A stretch of DNA of 64,000 nt from Rhizobium johnstonii 3841 (GCF_000009265.1 NC_008378.1:682001-746000), one strand, 5' to 3'. Positions 50,195 through 60,059 are shown, counted from the first letter of the stretch. The notes: generated by a model not told the origin, from the sequence alone. Translations and numbers: made by a program.

Positions 50195-51068
50195 TCCGAC
50201 CTCACTGCATCCGCATTCCGTGTCCCAGCATCGTCACCGCATATTGCGGCGCGTCGGCACCTTCGTCAGCTACGCGGCACTTTCGCTGATCGCGCTGCTT
50301 TTCCTCTTCCCCTTCTTCTGGATGGTGTCGAACGCGGTGCGCTCCAATGCCGAGGTGATGGCCGTGCCGGTCCGCATCTTCCCTGAGGAGTATCATTGGG
50401 GAACATTCGTCGAAGCCCTGGTTTCCCTGCCGTTCGGAACCTTCCTGTTGAATTCCTTCGTGGTCGCCTGCGGCGTTACGGCGATCGTGATTGCGGTATC
50501 CTGCCTGTCCGCCTACGCCTTCGCCCGCCTGAGGTTTCCCGGCCGGGAGGGGCTGCTGCTTACCTATCTCAGCACGCTGATGATCCCGCAGGTGATGCTG
50601 GTCATTCCGCTCTTCCTCATCGTCAGCAAGTTCGGCTGGATCAACACCTATCACGGCATGATCCTGCCGGTCGCCTTCAGCTCTTTCGGCACCTTTCTGC
50701 TGCGGCAGTTCATCCTCGGCATTCCCAAGGATCTCGACGAGGCGGCGATGATGGACGGAGCTTCGCGCCTGCGTATCCTGGTCACGGTCATCGTTCCGCT
50801 TGCCATGCCGGCCATCGGCCTGCTGGCGCTGTTCACCTTCATCGCACAATGGAAGAGTTTCCTCTGGCCGCTGATCGCCACCAGCGGCGTCGAAATGGCC
50901 ACGCTGCCGCTCGGGCTCACCCTGTTCCAGACACAGCAGGGCACCGCGTGGAACTACATCATGGCCGGTGCGACGATCTCCATGGTGCCTGGTGTCATCC
51001 TGGCCATCGTGCTGCAGAGGGTAATCTACAAGGGCATTACCGTCAGCTCCGGCTTTGGTGGGCGCTAA
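50184..51068 (+). CDS. Sugar ABC transporter permease (MalG type, fucosidase operon)
   Basis: The 294-residue permease has six helices (LIALLFLFPFFWMVSNAVRS first) and the EAA loop DLDEAAMMDGASRLRILVTV. It completes the transporter channel. It is the last gene of the operon, so ATP hydrolysis must come from an ATPase encoded elsewhere; two MsmK-like ATPases are in this window. Confidence 0.93.
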   Translation: MTIDPTSLHPHSVSQHRHRILRRVGTFVSYAALSLIALLFLFPFFWMVSNAVRSNAEVMAVPVRIFPEEYHWGTFVEALVSLPFGTFLLNSFVVACGVTAIVIAVSCLSAYAFARLRFPGREGLLLTYLSTLMIPQVMLVIPLFLIVSKFGWINTYHGMILPVAFSSFGTFLLRQFILGIPKDLDEAAMMDGASRLRILVTVIVPLAMPAIGLLALFTFIAQWKSFLWPLIATSGVEMATLPLGLTLFQTQQGTAWNYIMAGATISMVPGVILAIVLQRVIYKGITVSSGFGGR

Positions 51069-51162
51069 TCTTCATAAGAACAAAGATTTAAGCGCATCGC
51101 ATCAAGTTTGGTGTGATGCCCTTCAAGTCCGGTCGATCGCCGCCGAAATCATATCCTCGCGC

Positions 51163-51193
51163 TTGACTTTTGCTTCCGGAAGAAAAGTAAAAT
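51163..51193 (+). promoter_or_regulatory. Probable promoter of the binding protein-chemoreceptor pair
   Basis: TTGACT (51163-51168) and TAAAAT (51188-51193) are separated by 19 bases, a plausible sigma-70 promoter about 50 bp before the binding-protein start. The surrounding AT-rich sequence contrasts with the coding regions. Confidence 0.5.
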
Positions 51194-51245
51194 TTAACCA
51201 AAATTTGAAATAACCCTTTCATATTCGAATTGCGCAGGGGAATTC

Positions 51246-52175
51246 ATGAAAACGGCTACGCTTGCATCCATCGCCTTGGCGATATCGATCTCTGCTGCCC
51301 ATGCCCAGACGATCGGAGTTTCGATGTCCGGTCTCGACAAATTCAGGACGGCGCTTCTAAACGGCGTCGTCTCGCATGGGCAGACGATATCCGGCCTCAA
51401 GCTCGTCACCGAGAATGCCAATGGCGACAAGGAGCTCCAGAAGCAGCAGGTGCAGAAGCTCATTGCCGACAAGGTCGACGCGATCATTCTTGCCGTCTCC
51501 GATGGCGACCTCGGACCGCAAATGACCAAGATGGCGGCAGATGCCGGTATTCCGCTGGTCTACATCAACAACGTTCCTTCCAACCTGCTGGACCTGCCTG
51601 ATAATCAGGTGGTAGTCGCCTCCAACGAGAAGGAATCCGGAACGCTGGAGACCAAGCAGGTCTGCGCGCTCCTCAAAGGCAAAGGCCGCGTCGTCGTGCT
51701 GATGGGCGAACCCTTCCACGCCGCCGCCCGCGCCCGCACCCAGGATATATCAGACGTCATCGCCACCCCGGATTGCAAGGGCCTTCAGATCGTTGAGCGG
51801 CAGGCCGCCTATTGGTCGAGCGATTATGCCGACCAGCAGATGCAGGAATGGCTGCAGGCCGGCGTCAAGTTCGACGCGGTCATTGCCAACAATGACGAGA
51901 TGGCGCTCGGCGCGATCCGGGCCATGAAGAAGAACAATATCCCGATGAAGGACGTCGTCGTCGCCGGTGTCGACGCGACCGACGACGCGCTCGCCGCGAT
52001 GGTGGCTGGCGATCTCGACGTGACCATTCTCCAGAGCGCTGTCGGACAGGGCGCTGCCGCTGTCGACGCCGCCGTCAAGCTGATCCGCAAGGAGAAGGTG
52101 CCGCGCGAAAACAACGTTCCCTTCGAACTCGTCACACCTGAGAACATTGCCACCTATCTGCCGAAGAGCCAGTGA
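51246..52175 (+). CDS. Ribose-type periplasmic sugar-binding protein without its own transporter
   Basis: The 309-residue protein has a Sec signal peptide ([20 protein letters not shown], cleavage before QTI) and a type I periplasmic binding fold ([60 protein letters not shown]). AGGGGAA precedes the ATG. No permease or ATPase gene adjoins it. Instead a chemoreceptor gene follows 16 bp later, so the protein may report its ligand to that receptor. Confidence 0.92.
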   Translation: MKTATLASIALAISISAAHAQTIGVSMSGLDKFRTALLNGVVSHGQTISGLKLVTENANGDKELQKQQVQKLIADKVDAIILAVSDGDLGPQMTKMAADAGIPLVYINNVPSNLLDLPDNQVVVASNEKESGTLETKQVCALLKGKGRVVVLMGEPFHAAARARTQDISDVIATPDCKGLQIVERQAAYWSSDYADQQMQEWLQAGVKFDAVIANNDEMALGAIRAMKKNNIPMKDVVVAGVDATDDALAAMVAGDLDVTILQSAVGQGAAAVDAAVKLIRKEKVPRENNVPFELVTPENIATYLPKSQ

Positions 52176-52191
52176 GCATAAGAGGACTATG

Positions 52192-54336
52192 ATGTTGCAT
52201 TTCTGGAATAAATTCGGCATTCGCGCACAGATCACCTCCGGCTTTGTGCCGCTGATCCTGTTGATGAGCCTGCTCACGGTCAGCGCGATCTCGGGTATGA
52301 ACGGGCTCGCCTCGATCTTCTCGTCCTATCGCGCCACGGCCGGCCAAAGTCTCGCCATCTCGGACTACAGCGACCAGCTGAACGAGATTCAGATGTCGGC
52401 GGAAGCCTTCCGCTCCACGCCGACGCAGGCTGTCGTCGACCGCTTCCGCGCCGGCGTGAAGGCGTTCGACGCCGATGACCCGCGCTTTGCTGGCAACAAG
52501 GACCTGCAGTCCGGTCTTGCGGCGATCCGCCAGGACATCGCCACCTATGGCAAGGCTTTCGAAGAAATAGTTGCCCTGCAGGCCAGGCGTGATGCCTTGA
52601 TCTCCAAGGTCACCGAATTCGGCCCCTGGACCAGTATTGCGCTCAACGACGTCGTGCGCAGCGCCTGGCGCCAGAACGATGTGCCGCTGCTGCAGATGAC
52701 GGCGGCGACACTGGAGGCCTTGAACCGCAGCCTCTATTTCTCCGAACGCTTCGTGCATTCCGATGATTTTGCCGCCTACGACACGGCGCAGGCAGCACTG
52801 GCCGAAGCGGTCACGCTCAACGAAGCCGCCGCCAAGGCCGCGAAGAACGAGCTGCAAAAGAAGCGCCTGATGGGCGCCGGACAGCTGATGCAGAACTACA
52901 CCGCCCGTCTCGGCGACATGAAGGACGTGCTGCAGGCCTCGGGCAACATCCGCCAGACGCAGCTCAGCGTGCTCGCGCCGAAAATCTCAGGCGGCTTCAA
53001 GGATCTGCAGGCGACTGTTACCGGTGCGCAGAAGACCCTTGATGGTTCGGTGGACGCAACGGTTGCCTCCGCGACCAGCACGACGCTGATCATCAGCGGG
53101 CTGCTGATCGTCATTGGCCTCGTCCTTTCCTACTTCGTCGGCCGGTTGATTTCCTCGGCGGTGCGCAACATGGCCCAGTCCATGGAGCAGCTTGCCCGTG
53201 GTGAGGAAAGAATCGTGATAACGGGCGTCGAACATCGCCACGAGCTGGGGGCCATGGCGCGTTCGCTGAAGGTTTTCCAGGAAACGGGGCGCGCCAAGCT
53301 GATCGCGGAAGCCAATGCCGAACGCGCCCGCCTGGCGGCCGAAGAAGAGCGGCTCCGCCAGGAGGCCGAGCGGCTCAGCGACGCGCAGGTGATGGAGCAT
53401 GCCTTCCGCCAGATCTCAGTCGGGCTGGACGCGCTCTCGAAGGGCGACCTCACGGTCCGCGTCGGCGAAGTCGACCATCGCTATGTCAGGATCCGGGATC
53501 ATTTCAACAACTCGGTCGCGAGCCTCGAGGAGGCGGTCGACGCCGTCATTCGCGCGGTCGGCACCATCCGCTCCGGCCTTGCGGAAATCTCCACCGCGTC
53601 CAACGATCTCGCCCGCCGCACCGAGCAGCAGGCAGCCTCGCTGGAGGAGACCGTCGCGGCGCTGGGTGAAGTGACCCGCGGCGTCAATGGAACGGCGGAG
53701 GGCGCAAGCCGCGCCCAGGGAGTCGTGGCGACCGCCCGCACCAATGCGGAAAAGGGCGGCGAGATCGTTGCCCGCGCCATCGATGCGATGACGGAAATTC
53801 AAAATTCGTCGTCCAAGATCGGCAACATCATCAGCGTCATCGACGAGATTGCCTTCCAGACCAACCTGCTGGCGCTGAACGCCGGCGTGGAAGCGGCGCG
53901 CGCCGGCGAGGCAGGCAAGGGCTTTGCCGTCGTCGCCCAGGAAGTCCGTGAACTCGCCCAGCGCTCAGCCAATGCGGCAAGGGAGATCAAGCAGCTGATC
54001 TCTACCTCCTCGGCGCAGGTCAAGACCGGCGTCCAGCTGGTGGGCGAATCCGGCCTCTCGCTCGAACAGATTGTCGAGCAGGTCACCGCCATGAATGCGA
54101 CCGTGGCCGAGATCGCTGTTGCCGCCCGCGAGCAGGCGACAAGCCTGCGCGAGGTCTCGGCTGCCGGCGACCAGATGGACAAGGTGACGCAGCAGAACGC
54201 CGCGATGGTCGAGGAGACCACGGCGGCCGCCCAGAGCCTGACACATGAAACCGAAAGCCTTGCCGAATTGCTGCGGCGGTTCAGAACGGGCAGCGGCCGG
54301 GTATCGGAACATCGCCATTACGCGATGGCATCCTGA
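52192..54336 (+). CDS. Methyl-accepting chemotaxis protein
   Basis: The 714-residue receptor has a first helix near residues 13-34 ([20 protein letters not shown]), a helical-bundle periplasmic domain of about 270 residues, a second helix ([20 protein letters not shown]), HAMP-like segments and a conserved signalling hairpin ([20 protein letters not shown]). AGAGGA lies five bases before ATG 52192; the adjacent ATG 52189 is also possible. The tail lacks an obvious CheR-binding pentapeptide. Co-transcription with a sugar-binding protein suggests indirect sensing through that protein. Confidence 0.92.
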   Translation: MLHFWNKFGIRAQITSGFVPLILLMSLLTVSAISGMNGLASIFSSYRATAGQSLAISDYSDQLNEIQMSAEAFRSTPTQAVVDRFRAGVKAFDADDPRFAGNKDLQSGLAAIRQDIATYGKAFEEIVALQARRDALISKVTEFGPWTSIALNDVVRSAWRQNDVPLLQMTAATLEALNRSLYFSERFVHSDDFAAYDTAQAALAEAVTLNEAAAKAAKNELQKKRLMGAGQLMQNYTARLGDMKDVLQASGNIRQTQLSVLAPKISGGFKDLQATVTGAQKTLDGSVDATVASATSTTLIISGLLIVIGLVLSYFVGRLISSAVRNMAQSMEQLARGEERIVITGVEHRHELGAMARSLKVFQETGRAKLIAEANAERARLAAEEERLRQEAERLSDAQVMEHAFRQISVGLDALSKGDLTVRVGEVDHRYVRIRDHFNNSVASLEEAVDAVIRAVGTIRSGLAEISTASNDLARRTEQQAASLEETVAALGEVTRGVNGTAEGASRAQGVVATARTNAEKGGEIVARAIDAMTEIQNSSSKIGNIISVIDEIAFQTNLLALNAGVEAARAGEAGKGFAVVAQEVRELAQRSANAAREIKQLISTSSAQVKTGVQLVGESGLSLEQIVEQVTAMNATVAEIAVAAREQATSLREVSAAGDQMDKVTQQNAAMVEETTAAAQSLTHETESLAELLRRFRTGSGRVSEHRHYAMAS

Positions 54337-54362
54337 CGTCCTGCCGATGCAGGCAAGAAAAC

Positions 54363-54387
54363 GCCGCCGCCTCGAAAGGGCGGCGGT
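54363..54387 (-). terminator. Terminator-like hairpin between convergent genes
   Basis: CCGCCGCC (54364-54371) and GGCGGCGG (54379-54386) pair around TCGAAAG. Read leftward it is followed by CGTTTTCTT, so it should end the DUF3422 transcript. It may also slow rightward transcription after the chemoreceptor. Confidence 0.72.
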
Positions 54388-54411
54388 GAGCGGTCATCGG
54401 CCAGCGTCGCC

Positions 54412-55674
54412 TCAGTGGCTCTCTGATGCGGGACCGTGAGAGTGGCCGGCAATGCTCTTGCGAACATGACGAACTGCCGCCCAGACGGCGAAGAGCACGA
54501 GCGGGATGGCGCCGAGAACGGCGAGCTTCGTCACGTGCGGATCGACCCCCAGTTCGGAAATGCTTTCCAGGCAGATCTTTGCGAGGCCGACGGTGTAATA
54601 GGTGATGGCGATGACGGAGAAGCCTTCGACCGCCTGCTGGATATGCACCTGGATGCGCGCCCGCTCTTCCATCGACGTTAGCAGCGACGCGTTCTGATCT
54701 TCGAGCTGAACCTGCACGGTGGTTCTGAGCAGGTCTCCCGCCAGGCTCACCCGTTCGGCCAGTTCATCGAGGCGGCGTTCGGCGGCGTGAACCGCGCGGA
54801 CGGCCGGTTGAAAGCGCCGGTCGATGAAGGTGCCGATCCGCTGGCGCTGCTCGACGCGTTCCTCGCGCAGCTCCGACGATCTGCTTGCGACGATCTCGGC
54901 ATAGGCTTTCGTCGCGCCGAAGCGGTGGCGGGCGAGCGCGGAGAAATTGAGCACATCCGACGAGAGCTTGGTGACCTCGGAAAGCAGGGCCTTGTCGACC
55001 TTGACCGCACTCTGCATATGCGCGATCAGCAGGTCGAGGCGCCGGTCGAAGACGGAAAGCTTCGACACCGTCTCGCGCGCCATCGGCAAGGCCAGCAGCG
55101 CCATCATCCGGTATGTCTCGATCTCCAGAAAACGCCTGACCATGCGGCCGGTGCGATAGGCATTGAGGTTGCGGTTGAAAAACAGGAATTCCACAAAGCC
55201 GCTGTCGGTCAGCCGGAAGTTCGAATGCACTTCCGCGTCGCCGCCGCCGACCTGAGAGGCGACATAGTCGAACTTCGGTTTTTCTGGACGCTGCCCGTCC
55301 TTCTCGTCGCGCACCAGCACGCGGACGGCTGCGATGACCTTCCCGTCGATCTGGCGGCAGCAGGCCTGAAAGGCTTCAGGCGGATTGCTGCCGGGGTCGG
55401 CTGATGCCGGAACGACGAAGGTCAGGGTGAGGAACTCGGTATGGGCCTCCCACTTCAGCCGGCCGTCGCCGATGCGGCCGATGCCGTGGTTGCCTTCGCG
55501 GGTCGTGGAGACATCCTCCAGTCCCGGCAGGGAATTTGGTATCTGAGGAGGGGCATTTTCTCCGACGATAGCGACGTGCCACACATCCGTGTCGCCATCG
55601 AAGTAAAGCGACGGCCGCGCGTGGAGCTCGTTGTGAAGTTCCCTTCGCAGCGGATGCTCGGAGCCCATCGGCAT
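54412..55674 (-). CDS. DUF3422 inner-membrane protein
   Basis: The 420-residue protein matches DUF3422: HPLRRELHNELHARPSLYFD near the start, AYRTGRMVRRFLEIETYRMM, a long helical region and two C-terminal membrane helices (FSVIAITYYTVGLAKICLES and LAVLGAIPLVLFAVWAAVRH). The family is common in proteobacteria with no established function. ATG 55674 is given; ATG 55668 is equally possible. It is monocistronic as far as can be seen. Confidence 0.88.
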   Translation of the reverse strand: MPMGSEHPLRRELHNELHARPSLYFDGDTDVWHVAIVGENAPPQIPNSLPGLEDVSTTREGNHGIGRIGDGRLKWEAHTEFLTLTFVVPASADPGSNPPEAFQACCRQIDGKVIAAVRVLVRDEKDGQRPEKPKFDYVASQVGGGDAEVHSNFRLTDSGFVEFLFFNRNLNAYRTGRMVRRFLEIETYRMMALLALPMARETVSKLSVFDRRLDLLIAHMQSAVKVDKALLSEVTKLSSDVLNFSALARHRFGATKAYAEIVASRSSELREERVEQRQRIGTFIDRRFQPAVRAVHAAERRLDELAERVSLAGDLLRTTVQVQLEDQNASLLTSMEERARIQVHIQQAVEGFSVIAITYYTVGLAKICLESISELGVDPHVTKLAVLGAIPLVLFAVWAAVRHVRKSIAGHSHGPASESH

Positions 55675-56045
55675 GGAAATGCACCTCTATGCGGTAGACA
55701 GTCGCTGGGTCGCCTGATGTAATCGGGTTGCCGGCATTTGTAAGTTGACCATGGCGCCTGCGAGCCGGCGAAGGCCGACAACGCCTATAGCCTCTCCCGA
55801 ACCGCATGTCACCATGCCTTCGCCATCGGTGCGAAGGCCGGCATTCGCTCGGCCGCGCGTGGCTCCATGACCGCTTCGCCACAGATGACCCGCGATAGAC
55901 CGCGCATCCGCATCGGTAGATCTCCGGCGTTGCCATCGACAATTCGAAACTGGTCGAAGTGTCCATGGGGAAAGGAAAAGCCACGGCCCTGTTGCGAGGC
56001 CGTGGCTGCTGCATGCGCGCATGATGCGGGACAACGCGTGACCGG
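55675..56045. other. Intergenic region with a terminator
   Basis: About 371 bp lie between two leftward genes. The right part contains the terminator of the binding-protein gene (55979-56007). The left part should contain the DUF3422 promoter, which was not clearly identified. Frames on either strand here lack protein-like patterns. Confidence 0.5.
55979..56007 (-). terminator. Intrinsic terminator of the binding-protein gene
   Basis: A perfect 10-bp stem AGCCACGGCC (55979-55988) and GGCCGTGGCT (55998-56007) with a 9-base loop is followed leftward by TTTTCCTTT. It lies about 40 bp past the gene's stop. Confidence 0.88.
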
Positions 56046-57335
56046 TTACTTGGCGGCGAGCGCCTCGTTGACCTTGTCGACGTCGGCATTCATTGCCTTG
56101 AAGGTCTCGTCGAGGGAAAGCTCGCCGACGATCAGCTGGCTCATCCTCTGGACGATGAGCTGATAGATGGCGGAGGATCCCTTGAGACGTTCCAGGTCCC
56201 GGGCTGCCTGCGGCACGCTATTGCGGCTTCCGAGGAAGACGGCCATGGCATCCTTGGCATTCTTGCTCTCGAGCTTGTATTGCGGGTCCTTGATGTCAGC
56301 GCCCGTCAGGACGACGTAGTTTTCAGCGATTTCACGCTGGACCTTTTCAGAGCCGAGGAACTCGATGAACGCGGCCACGGCCTCCGGAGACTTGGTGCGC
56401 TTGAAGCCGACGATCGCGGTGCCACCGGGCATCGCATAGCAGCCGGCATCGCCGCACGGCGCGCTGATCGCCGTCCAGTCGAAGGCGTCGCCGATCTTTT
56501 TCTGGAACGGATTGACCATCCAGTTGCCGGCGAGATAGGTCACGACGTTGCCGTTGACGAACTCGTCGCCCATGTTCTTGTACTGGGTTCCGCCGGCAGC
56601 ACCCCACATTTCCTTGGGGAAGGAGCCGTCCTTCGTCCAGCCGTAGAGATCCGTGACATAGCGCTTGGCGGCATCGTCGGGGAAGAAGAACTTGCCGTCC
56701 TTGACGTAGTTCGAGCCATAGGAGAATGCCGCGCCGGAGAAGCGGTGGCCCGAGCGGTCCATCGTGAAGGGGATCTGGGCACCGGTCGCCTTGGCGACGC
56801 GCGCCGAGGCTTCGACGATATCCTTCAGCGTGGCGGTAGGTTTCGGAAGCGGTTCGCCGGCCTGTTCGAACAGCGTCTTGTTGACGAAGGGCAGGTTGAA
56901 GGTCTGCGATGCGATATAGCCGTTGATCGACTGCGGATCGTTGACGCCGGGGAAGCGAAGCGTGTTCAGGCTGTCGCCGTGCAGCTTGGCGAAACCATCC
57001 GGGTCCTTCATGTAGGGGCGCATGTCGAGGTAATAGGGGGCAAGCTGCCAGTCGGTGATTTTGGCGATATCAGGGCCTTCGCCGACGGCAAGCTGCACTG
57101 GCAGCTGCTTGGCGACCGCATCATAGCCCGAAGAGACGAAGTTGACCTTGACGTCGGGATGCGCCGCCTCGAATTCCTTGCTGAGCGCTTCCATCCGCTC
57201 GACGTAAGCCTGGTCGTCGTCGGTGAACAGAAAGGTGATCGTCTTGGTTTCCGCCATGGCCGCGCCGGCCCAGGCGAAAGAAACGGTAGCCAGCGCCAGT
57301 GCGAAGGCCCCTGAGAGATAGGTTTTCATTTTCAT
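56046..57335 (-). CDS. Sugar ABC transporter periplasmic binding protein (second pectin locus)
   Basis: The 429-residue protein has a Sec signal peptide (SGAFALALATVSFAWAGAAM, cleavage near AMA-ETK) and family 1 binding-protein motifs (TITFLFTDDDQAYVERMEAL, VKVNFVSSGYDAVAKQLPVQ, NGNVVTYLAGNWMVNPFQKK). GGAGGAT precedes the ATG. It is divergent from the enzyme-ATPase-permease operon that would complete the transporter. The shared palindromic operators indicate co-regulation. Confidence 0.92.
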   Translation of the reverse strand: MKMKTYLSGAFALALATVSFAWAGAAMAETKTITFLFTDDDQAYVERMEALSKEFEAAHPDVKVNFVSSGYDAVAKQLPVQLAVGEGPDIAKITDWQLAPYYLDMRPYMKDPDGFAKLHGDSLNTLRFPGVNDPQSINGYIASQTFNLPFVNKTLFEQAGEPLPKPTATLKDIVEASARVAKATGAQIPFTMDRSGHRFSGAAFSYGSNYVKDGKFFFPDDAAKRYVTDLYGWTKDGSFPKEMWGAAGGTQYKNMGDEFVNGNVVTYLAGNWMVNPFQKKIGDAFDWTAISAPCGDAGCYAMPGGTAIVGFKRTKSPEAVAAFIEFLGSEKVQREIAENYVVLTGADIKDPQYKLESKNAKDAMAVFLGSRNSVPQAARDLERLKGSSAIYQLIVQRMSQLIVGELSLDETFKAMNADVDKVNEALAAK

Positions 57336-57341
57336 CCTCCC

Positions 57342-57357
57342 ATGAAAACATTTTCAT
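57342..57357. promoter_or_regulatory. Operator palindrome ATGAAAA-N2-TTTTCAT upstream of the binding-protein gene
   Basis: ATGAAAACATTTTCAT has perfect 7-bp arms and begins 7 bp upstream of the leftward start codon. It is nearly identical to the palindrome at 57482-57497 in front of the divergent operon. The form resembles LacI-family operators. No LacI gene adjoins the locus in this window. Confidence 0.75.
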
Positions 57358-57481
57358 TAATCGCGGCCTTAGCCATCGATAAATCAATTTCATATACTTG
57401 ACATTCGTTCCGTCAAGCTATTTTCTGCGGCAATAGCGATGTTTTTGAGCGATTTGCAAAAATAGCGCGCACAAAAACCTA

Positions 57482-57497
57482 ATGAAAATATTTTCAT
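57482..57497. promoter_or_regulatory. Operator palindrome ATGAAAATATTTTCAT upstream of the enzyme operon
   Basis: A perfect 16-bp palindrome lies 23 bp before the preferred GTG start of the rightward operon. It shares both 7-bp arms with the site at 57342-57357. Two operators about 140 bp apart could allow looping between them. Confidence 0.78.
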
Positions 57498-57519
57498 AGG
57501 ATTGCGGAGGAGGCGGTCT

Positions 57520-60042
57520 GTGAAAGCAGAATACATCAAGCAGCCGGACGATATGGCGCCAGCCTACAGCGTGGCCGAGGGGCAGACGATCACGGCATGG
57601 GCCGTTTCCGGCCTCATCGCCAGCTATTTTCCCGGCGAGCCCGCGCCGGCCGAAGACCGCGTAAACTATCGTTTCATCAACGGTTTCGTCGATGTCGGCG
57701 ACCTGCCCTGCCGCAAGGCCTTCTGGTCGACCATGGTCGGGCGGCCGCTGCTACCCGACACCGCCTGGCCGACCGAAAGCCTCAATCTCCCCGGCCCGAA
57801 CCGTCGCGTCGAGTTCACCGGCTTCTGGCACGTACCGACGCATCTCAGGCGATGGCTGAAGGGCACGTTCAGAACGGAGACCGCGCGAACGCTCAATCTC
57901 AGACTGAAGACCTGCGGCGGCGTTCGCATTTGGGTCAACGGACAGGAGGCGGTGCGCTTCGAACCGTTCAAGCGCAACACCGAGAGCGCAACCGACATAA
58001 GCCTGCCGCTTAAAGCCGGCGACAACCGGATTCTCGTCCATACCGAAGACCTCGCCGAGCGCGACACGACATGGTTCTTCGAACTCGAGATGCTGGACGA
58101 GGAGCCGCTCTGCGTGCTGCTGCCCGTATCGCTGGACCAGCATGAGGTCCGCGAGCTGGAAGCCCTTGCGCGCGGTGTGCGTCCGGCTCGCGACGTCTTC
58201 GTCAATCAGCCGCTGGAAATCATCTTCGGCACCGCGCCCCAACGCGACCTGCCGGTGGAGCTCAAGGTCGTCGGCCATGGTCACGAGCGGCCCGTTCTCG
58301 CGCATTCCCGACTGACGCTCAAGGCCCATCAGTGCAGCCTCACGGCCGACGACGTCTGCGGCATTCCGGACGGTTATCATGGCGTCCACATGACGGTCGG
58401 CAGCGGCACGGGCTCGGTTACGCGCGTCATCGATGCCGCCTTCATGAGCAGCATTTCGCCGTTGCAGGCCGAGGCGTCGCTCGCCGCCCGCAAGCGGCAG
58501 GCACTGGAATACAGCGCCCGCTTCGGCGCCAACCGCGTCGGGCGCCTGATCGCCATGATGGAAACCGGTCACCACGACCAGGAAAGCTTCAACCGCATCA
58601 TCGATGCGACGCTCGCCTCCATCGATGCACGGGAGGATTGCTCGGATTTCATCATGGTGCCGCTGTTGTGGCTGCTCGGCGCCTATGCCGACCGGATGCC
58701 CGATGCCGTGGTCGACCGCATTCGGCATTCCCTTCGCTCCTACCGTTACTGGGTCGACGAGCCGGGCAACGACGCGATGTGGTTCTGGAGCGAGAACCAT
58801 GTGCTCTGCTTTCATACGAGCCAGCTGCTGGCGGGACTTCTTTTGCCCGACGAGGTGTTTTCGGCCTCGGGCAGGACGGGGCGGCAGCAAGCGGAAATCG
58901 CCGCCGAGCGGCTCGGGCGCTGGTTCGACAGCGTCGAAGCCCATGGGTTGGCGGAGTGGAACTCGGCCGCCTATTACCCGATCGATTTCATCGGCCTGCT
59001 GGCGCTGGAGCGCTGGGCCGAGACGGCGATGTCAGCACGCGCCCGCTCACAGATCGATCTGATCTTCCGGATGATCGCCCTTCATACGCTCGCAGGCGTT
59101 CCCGCCGGATCGCAGGGCCGCGCTTACGACAAGGAGTTGCGCGCCGGCCCGCTGACCGAGCTCGCGCCCTTCGCCCAGGTCGCCTTCGGAACCGGCTGGC
59201 TGAACAATGGTGTCGCGGCATTGACCATGTTCTGCGCCGGCAGCTACGAGCCGCCCGCCGATCTGGCCGAGCTTGCGGCGCTCTCGCGCGCAAGAAGCGT
59301 CGAAGCGCGCTACAGCCAGGGACTCGAGAGCGGAAAACTCGTGCTGTTCAAGAACGAGGCGGCGCAGCTTTCGACGGTCGTCGATCACAAGACCGGCCAG
59401 AAGGGACACCAGCAGCATGTCCTCGACATCCGGCTGGCCGGCCACCCGATGGCAAGGCTATGGGTCAATCATCCCGGTGAGGACGATCCCTGGGGCAATC
59501 AAAGGCCGTCCTATTGGGCCGGAAACGGCATCCTGCCGCGCGTTGCCCAGCATCGCGACGTCGCCCTGCTGATCGAGGACACAAGTGACGCACGCCATGC
59601 ATGGACGCACGCCTATATCGGCCGCGACGGGCTGGACGATCTGATCGTCGAAGACAAGTGGCTCATCGCGCGATCGGGCCGGGGATTTTCCGCGCTCTGG
59701 GCGTCGAACGGCCTGGAGCTGATCACCAACGGTCCGACCGCCGGCCGCGAGGCGCGTTCCTACGGGCCGCTTTGCGGCTGGGCCGCTATCGTCGGATGCG
59801 GCGATGGCGACGCCTTCAAGGCGTTCGTCGAACGCCTGGGCCAGACGACGGTTTCCTTCGATCCCGAGCTTCGGCGTCTCTCCCTGACGCCGCCGGGCGG
59901 CCCGGCGATCGACCTCTCCTATGCCGACGGTCTTTCGATCGGCGGCGAGGCGAGGCCCTTCACCCATGATCAGCCGCACCCGATCCTCACCCACGACAGT
60001 GCAGCCTCCGGCGCCGGCACTGACGGGCCGTTCTACTCCTGA
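57520..60042 (+). CDS. Large protein of unknown family, candidate carbohydrate-active enzyme
   Basis: The 840-residue protein has an N-terminal beta-sandwich (TLNLRLKTCGGVRIWVNGQE resembles the PA14/galactose-binding type) and a central helical toroid. Conspicuous motifs there are DAMWFWSENHVLCFHTSQLL and GLAEWNSAAYYPIDFIGLLA. A beta-rich C-terminal part follows (LVLFKNEAAQLSTVVDHKTG, WTHAYIGRDGLDDLIVEDKW). This three-part layout resembles large polysaccharide lyases or toroid hydrolases, but no named family is recognised. No signal peptide is present. GTG 57520 is preferred because GGAGGAGG precedes it. It is the first gene of the operon with GH105 and GH28. Confidence 0.72.
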   Translation: MKAEYIKQPDDMAPAYSVAEGQTITAWAVSGLIASYFPGEPAPAEDRVNYRFINGFVDVGDLPCRKAFWSTMVGRPLLPDTAWPTESLNLPGPNRRVEFTGFWHVPTHLRRWLKGTFRTETARTLNLRLKTCGGVRIWVNGQEAVRFEPFKRNTESATDISLPLKAGDNRILVHTEDLAERDTTWFFELEMLDEEPLCVLLPVSLDQHEVRELEALARGVRPARDVFVNQPLEIIFGTAPQRDLPVELKVVGHGHERPVLAHSRLTLKAHQCSLTADDVCGIPDGYHGVHMTVGSGTGSVTRVIDAAFMSSISPLQAEASLAARKRQALEYSARFGANRVGRLIAMMETGHHDQESFNRIIDATLASIDAREDCSDFIMVPLLWLLGAYADRMPDAVVDRIRHSLRSYRYWVDEPGNDAMWFWSENHVLCFHTSQLLAGLLLPDEVFSASGRTGRQQAEIAAERLGRWFDSVEAHGLAEWNSAAYYPIDFIGLLALERWAETAMSARARSQIDLIFRMIALHTLAGVPAGSQGRAYDKELRAGPLTELAPFAQVAFGTGWLNNGVAALTMFCAGSYEPPADLAELAALSRARSVEARYSQGLESGKLVLFKNEAAQLSTVVDHKTGQKGHQQHVLDIRLAGHPMARLWVNHPGEDDPWGNQRPSYWAGNGILPRVAQHRDVALLIEDTSDARHAWTHAYIGRDGLDDLIVEDKWLIARSGRGFSALWASNGLELITNGPTAGREARSYGPLCGWAAIVGCGDGDAFKAFVERLGQTTVSFDPELRRLSLTPPGGPAIDLSYADGLSIGGEARPFTHDQPHPILTHDSAASGAGTDGPFYS

Positions 60043-60059
60043 AAATATAGGTCTCCAGC

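Noticed and set aside
51090..51120. Weak hairpin with GCATCA/TGATGC arms after the fucosidase-operon permease
   Set aside because: The stem is short with no T-tract, so a terminator call is not justified.
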